Source of the DNA: Alphaproteobacteria bacterium
GTDB lineage: Bacteria > Pseudomonadota > Alphaproteobacteria > UBA3830
Length of the DNA: 15,054 nt
Assembly (NCBI GenBank): GCA_025998735.1
Contig: BNWJ01000023.1
Coordinates: forward strand, 1-15,054
Direction: 5' to 3'
The position numbers were made by a program, and so were the translations under genes. The notes below the pieces were generated by a model. It was not told the origin of the DNA. It made no database searches and was given only the letters and a program-made list of their open reading frames with translations. This document shows positions 6,769 through 12,780 of the stretch, piece by piece; the stretch's first letter is position 1; the number at the start of each line of letters is the position of its first letter.

Positions 6769-6927
6769 ATGAAGCGCATATTAAAAAGAGAGCAATACGA
6801 AACAATGACGATAGATGAATTGTGGGAAACTATCGGAAGGACTTTAGGCGCGTCCGATGAACAGGTCAAAGATTTAGTACAGAGAATGAAAGAAGCAAAC
6901 AAAGAGGAGAATAACAATGGACTTTAA
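6769..6927 (+). CDS. Small phage protein of unknown function (52 aa)
   Basis: The frame runs from an ATG at 6769, with TTGGAGAA placed about eight bases before it, to a TAA at 6925-6927. The protein (MKRILKREQYETMTIDELWE...) is charged and mostly helical, with no motif I recognise. It starts two bases after the stop of the preceding remnant. It overlaps the next start by 11 bases and contains that gene's GAGGAG ribosome binding site in its last codons. The packing, signals and position all fit a real operon gene. Confidence 0.6.
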   Translation: MKRILKREQYETMTIDELWETIGRTLGASDEQVKDLVQRMKEANKEENNNGL

Positions 6928-7417
6928 TACAGCAGAAGCACAAACGGAATTTGGATTAATTCCAGATGGAACGATTGCCAAAGCAATATTGGTCGTAAAA
7001 CCAGGAAACGATTTTTCGGATCCGTTTGTAACCAAAAGTAAATACAGCGATTCCGCATATTTGGATTGTGAATATGCGATTATCGAAGGTCGATATGCGA
7101 AGCATAAAATTTTCGACAAAATCGGAGTCGAGGGCAGCGACGCTTGGGTCAACATCGGAAGGTCCAGAATTCGCGCGATTCTTGAATCGGCAAAAAACAT
7201 CAATCCGAAGGACGTTTCCGAAACTGCGATGGCGGCAAGAAAAATCAAATCGTTTGATGACCTAAACAGACTTGAAGTTGTAATCAAAATCGGAATCGAA
7301 ATCGACAAAGGCGGTGTATATAAAGACAAAAACAGAGTCGTGTCGATAATTACTCCGGATAATTCTGCATACAAAGAGCATATGAAAAATTCCAACTACA
7401 TTCCTTGGGGCATATGA
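6917..7417 (+). CDS. Phage DUF669-like protein, probable replication/recombination accessory factor
   Basis: The 166-residue protein begins MDFNTAEAQTEFGLIPDGTI and continues AILVVKPG...YLDCEYAIIEGRYAKHKIFDKIGVEG. It then has GRSRIRAILESAKNINPKD and ends in a basic-aromatic region (YKDKNRVVSIITPDN). Opening with F(D/N)xxxxQ and an LIPDGT turn, then a 'LDCEFxVxEGxYxxRK' strand and an 'RSRLRAILESA' helix, is common in phage proteins of the DUF669 type, thought to act like single-stranded DNA-binding proteins. That role is family-level belief, not shown here. GAGGAG lies eight bases before the ATG. It sits in the replication operon between two small phage genes. Confidence 0.65.
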   Translation: MDFNTAEAQTEFGLIPDGTIAKAILVVKPGNDFSDPFVTKSKYSDSAYLDCEYAIIEGRYAKHKIFDKIGVEGSDAWVNIGRSRIRAILESAKNINPKDVSETAMAARKIKSFDDLNRLEVVIKIGIEIDKGGVYKDKNRVVSIITPDNSAYKEHMKNSNYIPWGI

Positions 7418-7442
7418 GCTGATGTGTGATGGAGAAGTAAAA

Positions 7443-7646
7443 ATGTGGCAGGCGGTGATAAAAAGAGCAATCGCAGATGTGATCGACAGTAACGTGAGAG
7501 AACGCGAAAGAAAAGAAGCCTTCGATTGGATTTGTCAAGGAGGTCGCTATTTCGAGCGTGCGTGCGATTGTGCAAACGTTACACCAAATGCCGTGAGAAT
7601 GGAATTATTGAAAAAAAGAATATGTAAAGCAAACAGAAATATTTAA
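7443..7646 (+). CDS. Small conserved phage protein (67 aa), unknown function
   Basis: The protein MWQAVIKRAIADVI...EAFDWICQGGRYFERACDCANVTPNAVR fits a short family in alphaproteobacterial prophages. In it a W-x-x-V start, an 'AxxWLxSxxFxxVCxxAGxxPxxVR' centre and a basic tail recur, suggesting a small helical DNA- or protein-binding protein. The ATG at 7443 is preferred over an in-frame ATG at 7422 because GGAGAAG lies 7 to 8 bases before it and family members start with MW. It follows the DUF669-like gene by 25 bases. The role is unknown. Confidence 0.6.
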   Translation: MWQAVIKRAIADVIDSNVRERERKEAFDWICQGGRYFERACDCANVTPNAVRMELLKKRICKANRNI

Positions 7647-7663
7647 CTAGAAAGGATAAAAAA

Positions 7664-7843
7664 ATGACTACAGATACTGCGCTTTTAAAGCGTAAAACCC
7701 TCGCTTTATTCAATTTCGTGAGTATGAAGCATCAGAACGATAAACATATAGGCGACCTCACAATTGGAGATTTTCTTGAAATGTGTGGGTTTTTAGCAGA
7801 ATTAGATGAAAAAGATTCGGAGGCCGAAGATGGAAATAATTAA
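7664..7843 (+). CDS. Small phage protein of unknown function (59 aa)
   Basis: The ATG at 7664 has AAAGGA eight bases before it, and the frame ends with TAA at 7841-7843. The sequence MTTDTALLKRKTLALFNF...DLTIGDFLEMCGFLAELDEK has an amphipathic centre and an acidic tail, with no recognised domain. Its end overlaps the start of the antirepressor gene by 14 bases, the same kind of overlap seen between the genes at 6769 and 6917. That coupling supports it as a real gene. Confidence 0.55.
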   Translation: MTTDTALLKRKTLALFNFVSMKHQNDKHIGDLTIGDFLEMCGFLAELDEKDSEAEDGNN

Positions 7844-8681
7844 CGACAATTTGGGAAAAACGAACGATCAAAAACAAAACAAAAAGGAGTATATGCAAAT
7901 GACTAATATGAACGAACCACAGATATTTTCTTACTGTGGAAAAAATGTAAGAACCAGCTGGAAAGACGGAGAATTATGGTGGGTGCTAAAAGATATATGC
8001 GAAGTGCTAGGAATTAGCAACAGCCGAGATATAGCCGCACGCCTCGAGGAAGATGAAAAGGGGGTCATTTCAATCGACACCCTTGGCGGCAGGCAAAAAC
8101 TCACAATAATTAATGAGTACGGACTTTATAAAGTAATATTACGTTCCGATAAACCGGAAGCCAGAAAGTTCCAGCATTGGATCACTCACGAAGTGCTACC
8201 ATCCATCCGCAAAAATGGCGCATATATTACACACGAAAAAGCTGAGGAGCTTTTGAACGATCCCGATGTATTGATCGATATGCTTAACGCGATAAAAAAA
8301 GAGCGCGAGGAAAAAGAGCAGCTGCAAAACAAAATCGACGATGATAAACCAAAAGTTGTATTTGCCAACGCAGTCTCAGCGACGAAAGATACCATTTTGA
8401 TCCGAGATCTTGCAAAAATTCTCAAGGGCAACGGCATTGAAATAGGCGAAAAACGTCTATTCGAACAGCTTCGCCGAGGTGGATTTTTGATCAAAAAAGA
8501 TGGAGCTGATTTCAATTCTCCAACGCAGAAATCAATGGAACTTGGATTATTCACTCTAACAGAAAATGTAATTGAACGTATTTCTGGAGAAATCATACTT
8601 TCCAAAACGTCGAGAGTTACCGGAAAGGGGCAGCGCTATTTCATCAATTATTTCCTCAGCAAAAAAGGAGATGTACTATGA
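7830..8681 (+). CDS. Phage antirepressor, BRO-N plus ANT (KilAC) domains
   Basis: The BRO-N domain covers about residues 30-130 (FSYCGKNVRTSWKDGELWWVLKDICEVLGI ... HWITHEVLPSIRKNGAYIT). A charged linker follows, then a C-terminal ANT/KilAC domain from about residue 175 (LAKILKGNGIEIGEKRLFEQLRRGGFLI ... VTGKGQRYFINYFLS). Such proteins bind DNA and relieve repression of phage lytic genes. Two starts are credible. The ATG at 7830 has GGAGG six bases before it, and the ATG at 7899 has AAGGAG nine bases before it. The first adds 23 polar residues (MEIINDNLGKTND...). The stop overlaps the primase ATG (ATGA), so the two are coupled. No repressor gene is visible in the window. The domain calls are firm. 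Confidence 0.88.
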   Translation: MEIINDNLGKTNDQKQNKKEYMQMTNMNEPQIFSYCGKNVRTSWKDGELWWVLKDICEVLGISNSRDIAARLEEDEKGVISIDTLGGRQKLTIINEYGLYKVILRSDKPEARKFQHWITHEVLPSIRKNGAYITHEKAEELLNDPDVLIDMLNAIKKEREEKEQLQNKIDDDKPKVVFANAVSATKDTILIRDLAKILKGNGIEIGEKRLFEQLRRGGFLIKKDGADFNSPTQKSMELGLFTLTENVIERISGEIILSKTSRVTGKGQRYFINYFLSKKGDVL

Positions 8682-11194
8682 ATTCAGTCCTATATTCAGC
8701 TCTGCAATCTCGTGGAATTCCATCTCCAAAAGAAGAGGTGACCTCGGACAAGTTCACACGGTGGGGAAAAAAGTTTAGATATTGGGCGATACAATTCGTT
8801 GGCGGATATTCGTTCGGTGATTTTTCTAGTGGCGAACATTGGGAAGCATTCGAAGAAAATTACGATCGCGAAAAATGCAAAAACGAAATTCGCACAATCC
8901 AGAAAAAAATGAGCGAGGAAAAAAAGTTTGAGCAAGCAAAAGCCGCCGTTGCCGTGCAACAAATTTGGAACGAAGCCACCACATGTGAAACGCATCCATA
9001 TTTGCAAACAAAGAAAGTGAAAGCATATGGATTAAAAATACAAAACGAAAAACTTTTGATTCCGATTTTCGACGAAAACGATAATTTGGTTTCGATGCAA
9101 TCCATATGGCAGGTCGATTCCCAAAAGTTTTTCAAAAAATTCTTTGCAGGAGCTCGTAAAAAAGGCTGTTTTTTTGCGATCGGCAACATCTCTTCCGAAG
9201 TCATAATTTGTGAGGGATATGCAACCGGAGCGAGCATACATGAGTGTATCGAAAAACCCGTTGTAATCGCGTTCGATTCCAACAATTTGGTGGAGGTCGC
9301 AAAAACCATAAGAAAAAAATATCCGGATGCAAAAATTACAATTGCAGCCGACAATGATCAATTTAATTCTGATGGGCATAATCCAGGCCTAAACAAAGCA
9401 AAAGAAGCTGCAATTAATATCAATGCAAATGTTGCAATTCCGGAGTTTGAAAACGACTCAGAAAAACCCACCGATTTCAATGATTTGTTCGTTCTCGAAG
9501 GTACAGAAAAAGTTCGAGAAATTTTCGAAAAAAGTCAGCAAGAAAACGCGGCTTGTGATTGCGAGCTTGACGGCTTCCGCCTTACTGAAGATAAATTGTT
9601 TTACTATGACGAACGCAGCGAGAAATATATTTTTGTTTCTGGTTACGTAAAAGTCATCGCACAAACAGAAGATTCAGACGGAGAAAATACTGGAAAATTA
9701 CTTGAGTTCAAAACGCGTCGTGGGCAACTGCGCCGCCTTCGCGTTCTCAACTGTTGGTTGTCCAAAGACGGAGATAAAATGAGAGAGTTTCTTCTAAAAA
9801 ACGGACTCAAAATATCCACCAACGGCAGAGCGAAATTAATGCTGAACGAGTATATCAATAATTGCGATCCGGCTGTCTTTGCGAAATTTATCAAGATTAG
9901 CGGTTGGTACGAAAATGGCTTCATTACCGAAAACGGCTTTATCGGAAAACCACCAAAAGAATTAGTCATACATCAATCGGATGCCGATCCGTCTTTCGTG
10001 GAAACGAGTGGCACTGTAGAAGAATGGAAGCAACACATTGCAAAACCATGTGAAGGCAATTCGAGATTGGTGCTCGCCATTAGTTCCGCCTTCGCCAGCA
10101 TTTTATTAAAGTCGTGCGACAGAGAAAATTTCGGTCTGAATTTCGTCGGAAAAAGCTCCGAAGGAAAAACCACGACGTTGTATGTGGCTGCATCGGTTTT
10201 CGGCAGCCACAAATATATTAAGCCGTGGAAGGCAACCGACAACGGACTCGAAGGCGTGGCAGTCACTCACAACGACATGCTGCTAATTCTGGACGAAATC
10301 GCATTGATGGACTCAAAGAAAATCGGCGAGGCCATTTATATGTTGGCCAACGGCATGGGAAAAACCAGAGCTAACATACATGGCGCTGCACGCAAATCAC
10401 AAATTTGGCGGCTAGGTCTGCTTTCTTCCGGCGAAAAAGATCTGGCAACGCACATGGCGGAATCCAATAAAAAAATGCACGCAGGTCAGGGCATTCGTTT
10501 GCTCACAATTCCTGCGAGGCCTACGCCGGAAAGCAAAGGACTCCTTGAAAGACTCAATGGTTTTCCAAATTACAACGCACTAACCAACCATCTAAAAACT
10601 GCGACTGGACGATATTACGGATCCCCAATGCTCACTTTCATCGAATCACTTATGGAGGAGGACGCAATCAAAAGACGATTCGACATCGAACTCGAAAAAG
10701 CCAAAGAAGATCATCTACCAATTAGCGCAGAAGGACAAGACCACAGAGTTTTCGACATATTTTTTACATTTGGATTCGCTGGCGAATTAGCGACACGATA
10801 CGGAATTACCGGATGGCCAGTTGGCGAAGCAATGAACGCGGCTTTGCGATGTTTCAATGACTGGATCGAGGACAAAGGCGGCTACGGAAATCAAGAAGAA
10901 AAACAGTGGCTTGCGCAAATCAAAAGTTACTTGGAAACATATGCTCAAATTCGCTTTCAACGGATTGTGAATCACAAAACCTTCGACAATACGTTTTTGG
11001 GTGAACGAGCAGGATATGTGGAAGAACAAATAAACGCATATGGAAATTTAGAAGATGTTTATTACGTGTTTCCGGAATATTTCAAAAACACCATCGCAAA
11101 AGGCATTCCATTGAAAGCGGTCACAAGATTATTGGTTGCTCTTGGAATCATGGAACCCGGTAGCGATAAAGATCGTGTCACTGCATATCCATAA
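8678..11194 (+). CDS. Phage replicative primase-helicase: TOPRIM plus DUF927 ATPase
   Basis: The 838-residue protein joins a primase-type TOPRIM domain (EGYATG 179-184, AADND 223-227, DFND 266-269) to a DUF927 ATPase/helicase domain from about residue 295. That domain has Walker A GKSSEGKTT at 491-499 and Walker B LLILDE at 535-540. It would start phage replication by making primers and unwinding DNA. The ATG overlaps the antirepressor stop. At the end, TAA (11192-11194) cuts off the tail; removing one C from the CC at 11189-11190 would continue the frame as HNGKRQRMYVINSKIFEA to a TAA at 11244-11246. This looks like the native C-terminus, so a recent one-base insertion has removed about 18 residues. 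The core domains are intact. Confidence 0.9.
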   Translation: MNSVLYSALQSRGIPSPKEEVTSDKFTRWGKKFRYWAIQFVGGYSFGDFSSGEHWEAFEENYDREKCKNEIRTIQKKMSEEKKFEQAKAAVAVQQIWNEATTCETHPYLQTKKVKAYGLKIQNEKLLIPIFDENDNLVSMQSIWQVDSQKFFKKFFAGARKKGCFFAIGNISSEVIICEGYATGASIHECIEKPVVIAFDSNNLVEVAKTIRKKYPDAKITIAADNDQFNSDGHNPGLNKAKEAAININANVAIPEFENDSEKPTDFNDLFVLEGTEKVREIFEKSQQENAACDCELDGFRLTEDKLFYYDERSEKYIFVSGYVKVIAQTEDSDGENTGKLLEFKTRRGQLRRLRVLNCWLSKDGDKMREFLLKNGLKISTNGRAKLMLNEYINNCDPAVFAKFIKISGWYENGFITENGFIGKPPKELVIHQSDADPSFVETSGTVEEWKQHIAKPCEGNSRLVLAISSAFASILLKSCDRENFGLNFVGKSSEGKTTTLYVAASVFGSHKYIKPWKATDNGLEGVAVTHNDMLLILDEIALMDSKKIGEAIYMLANGMGKTRANIHGAARKSQIWRLGLLSSGEKDLATHMAESNKKMHAGQGIRLLTIPARPTPESKGLLERLNGFPNYNALTNHLKTATGRYYGSPMLTFIESLMEEDAIKRRFDIELEKAKEDHLPISAEGQDHRVFDIFFTFGFAGELATRYGITGWPVGEAMNAALRCFNDWIEDKGGYGNQEEKQWLAQIKSYLETYAQIRFQRIVNHKTFDNTFLGERAGYVEEQINAYGNLEDVYYVFPEYFKNTIAKGIPLKAVTRLLVALGIMEPGSDKDRVTAYP

Positions 11195-11796
11195 TGGCAA
11201 ACGTCAGAGAATGTACGTCATTAACAGCAAAATTTTTGAGGCATAAATAAATGAAGAAAAATATATTTGAGAATTTTAAAATAATCAGTTTACAAAGCGA
11301 TACATATTATATAGTATGTCTTTTGGAGAAGAGTATACCTAAAGGTATAATAGTATATTATCCTTTGGTTTCTTTTATATATGAGACTTTTGAGGAAAAC
11401 TCTTTTGACAGGTTTTTATTTTTTTTCTTTCTCAAAAAAATTAAATGCCTAAATCTATTGTTTTTTGCGGGGTCTTTTGGGTCTCTGGGTCTATTCAATA
11501 AAATCAATGAGTTAGATGCCGTTTTTGGACCCAAGTATGGACCCGGCGGACCCAAGTATCTAAAATACAAGATAAATCGCAAACATGCTGCCGCCCCCTC
11601 AAAAATCAGGCCACAAACCAATGTCAAAAGTCGTTCGAAAAGCGGACGAAGGAATTTTCTGGATTCCAAAATGGCGTTCAGAAAATCTTTTTTGTTCTCA
11701 CATCCGCCTCCCAAAGCGCAGAAAAGTTGCCAATAATGGCGTTACACCCAAAATACGATGCTAGTTACGAGTATAAATTATGAAAGGATACGAAAA
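11195..11796 (+). other. Decayed or weakly coding stretch after the primase
   Basis: This 600-base region holds the out-of-frame primase tail (to 11246), a doubtful frame at 11251-11736, and two clusters of hexamers. GGGTCT occurs three times around 11470-11493, and GGACCC occurs three times around 11527-11557. A second doubtful frame of 47 codons starts at an ATG at 11621 (MSKVVRKADEGIFWIPKWRSE). AT-rich bases with long T runs give way to a GC-richer part at 11575-11720. No function could be assigned. Confidence 0.4.
11251..11736 (+). CDS. Doubtful ORF after the primase (161 aa)
   Basis: A TGAGG lies about ten bases before the ATG. The first ~55 residues (FKIISLQSDTYYIVCLLE ... YYPLVSFIYETFEE) look protein-like and could be a genuine small phage gene. 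The rest is T-run-derived phenylalanine, then glycine-proline repeats from the GGGTCT/GGACCC clusters, then a basic segment, and does not look native. A reading through decayed sequence is likely. No domain is recognised. Confidence 0.25.
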   Translation: MKKNIFENFKIISLQSDTYYIVCLLEKSIPKGIIVYYPLVSFIYETFEENSFDRFLFFFFLKKIKCLNLLFFAGSFGSLGLFNKINELDAVFGPKYGPGGPKYLKYKINRKHAAAPSKIRPQTNVKSRSKSGRRNFLDSKMAFRKSFLFSHPPPKAQKSCQ

Positions 11797-12057
11797 ATGG
11801 AATCGAAGACTGAAGAAATAAAAAAATTGCTTGAGAAATTATCTGAGGAAATACATGAAACTATTGAGCTCGTTATTGATATGAGAGAGGCAATCCAGAA
11901 CGCCTTAAGCGAAATGCCCGAAAACGAAAAGAAGATAAGAATCAACATGCATATTATGGCACACATTTTGACTAAACAACTTTATTTGTTGTCAGACGTT
12001 AGTGCAGTGATTTTTGAGGCGCAAGAGCAAGAAGAAAAGGAGGACGAAAATGACTGA
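11797..12057 (+). CDS. Small helical, acidic phage protein (86 aa), unknown function
   Basis: The protein starts MESKTEEIKKLLEKLSEE and is predicted helical by its heptad-like leucines and glutamates. It ends in a strongly acidic tail (EAQEQEEKEDEND). The ATG at 11797 has AAAGGAT seven bases before it and is preferred over an upstream in-frame ATG at 11758 that lacks a site. It overlaps the excisionase-like gene by eight bases, and the AAGGAGG for that gene lies in its last codons, so the two are translated together. I recognise no family. Confidence 0.6.
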   Translation: MESKTEEIKKLLEKLSEEIHETIELVIDMREAIQNALSEMPENEKKIRINMHIMAHILTKQLYLLSDVSAVIFEAQEQEEKEDEND

Positions 12058-12361
12058 TATATCAAATATAAATAATACTGCATGCGAAATTTTGGCTAAA
12101 ATTGATGAGGCATGGCCAGACCCAATCGTGTTGCGAAAAGATATAGCCAAGTTCTCTTGTGGACTGGTAACTACTAAAACAATGGGGACGCTCGATTGTG
12201 AAGGGCACGGAATTCCCAATATCCTTATAAATGGGAAAATAGCGTATACCAAAAAAGATGTGATCAATTGGCTTGCTTCCAGAATAAGCAAACAAGAGTC
12301 AGCCAAGAAAACTAGAGGAGCACCGCGTCGAGGACAAAACGATGTGCTTTTGCAAAGATAA
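12050..12361 (+). CDS. Excisionase-like / AlpA-type HTH DNA-binding protein (103 aa)
   Basis: The central region (VLRKDIAKFSCGLVTTKTMGTLDCEGHGIP, then NILINGKIAYTKKDVINWLASRI) has the layout of a MerR-like winged HTH used by excisionases and small phage regulators: a helix-turn-helix, a short wing with 'NGKIAY', and a final 'V(I)xWLxxR' helix. The tail is basic (KKTRGAPRRGQND). AAGGAGG precedes the ATG at 12050. Directly downstream are repeated GTTATACAA sites and a tRNA-Thr fragment, the usual setting for a factor that directs excision. The exact role, excisionase or regulator, is inferred. Confidence 0.55.
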   Translation: MTDISNINNTACEILAKIDEAWPDPIVLRKDIAKFSCGLVTTKTMGTLDCEGHGIPNILINGKIAYTKKDVINWLASRISKQESAKKTRGAPRRGQNDVLLQR

Positions 12362-12365
12362 AACT

Positions 12366-12386
12366 TTGTATAACCGCTTGTATAAC
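12366..12386 (-). repeat. Two copies of TTGTATAAC, probable integrase arm-type or repressor sites
   Basis: TTGTATAAC occurs at 12366-12374 and 12378-12386, starting 12 bases apart, so the two lie near the same face of the helix. It is the complement of the GTTATACAA repeated at 12558-12593. The pair begins four bases after the stop of the HTH gene. Confidence 0.55.
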
Positions 12387-12399
12387 TTTCGAGGATATG

Positions 12400-12449
12400 G
12401 AGCGTGGCTTGCTACGCTCTCGAACAGCTACTGTACAGCCTCTTTTTTT
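12400..12449 (+). terminator. Possible terminator region after the early operon
   Basis: A 9-bp near-perfect stem (GAGCGTGGC 12400-12408 with GCTACGCTC 12411-12419, one G-T pair, in practice a shorter stem with a larger loop) is followed about 23 bases later by seven T residues (12443-12449). The gap is longer than in a standard intrinsic terminator, so termination here is only plausible. It stands at the end of the rightward operon. Confidence 0.35.
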
Positions 12450-12557
12450 GCAACATAATTACAGACGATTCCATAAAACGCAGAACAACATATGCTACGC
12501 TTCCAATAAATTTATTCAATGCTTTTTAGCTGTATTTAGTGGCACTCTTTTTTATTG

Positions 12558-12593
12558 GTTATACAGGAGTTATACAAAAACAAGGTTATACAA
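12558..12593 (+). repeat. Three copies of GTTATACA(A/G), probable integrase arm-type or repressor sites
   Basis: GTTATACAG is at 12558-12566, and GTTATACAA is at 12569-12577 and 12585-12593. Together with the two opposed copies at 12366-12386 they make five sites within 230 bases, pointing toward each other, beside the tRNA fragment at 12638. Arm-type sites of tyrosine recombinases look like this, although a repressor operator array would too. Confidence 0.6.
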
Positions 12594-12637
12594 AGTTAGA
12601 TTGGTTTTGGAAGGCTCGATTTCCCCTCAAATTTCAA

Positions 12638-12684
12638 TGGTGCCGGACGTCGGAATCGAACCAACGACCTACTGATTACAAATC
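12638..12684 (-). other. attachment-site core: 47-nt 3' fragment of tRNA-Thr(TGT)
   Basis: Read on the minus strand, 12684 to 12638 gives the last 47 bases of a threonine tRNA. The anticodon loop TTTGTAA (anticodon TGT) has only the 3' side of its stem, TCAG. A short variable loop follows, then a T-arm with GTTGG and CCGAC around TTCGATT, then the acceptor 3' strand GTCCGGC, discriminator A and encoded CCA. The D-arm and 5' acceptor strand are missing: upstream sequence is unrelated from 12685 on, and GCCGGAC with a D-arm occurs nowhere in the window. Prophages and islands that integrate into tRNA genes carry exactly such a 3' part. Both flanks are non-tRNA, which fits an attP-like or tandem-island junction. 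Confidence 0.75.
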
Positions 12685-12780
12685 GTCCTGTTTGATAACT
12701 TTCGCTACAATAAAACGTAAATCCAAGAAAATCGTGTGTATATATGAAAGTAATGCATCCAGTTTATTGGTAACAATTCC

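Noticed and set aside
6874..7395. Minus-strand frame of 173 codons, hydrophobic
   Set aside because: It is the complement of the DUF669-like gene, which has a good start signal and family resemblance.
11358..11714. Minus-strand frame of 118 codons with a GPPGPYLGPK segment
   Set aside because: The glycine-proline run comes from the hexamer clusters, there is no ribosome binding site, and the frame opposes the operon.
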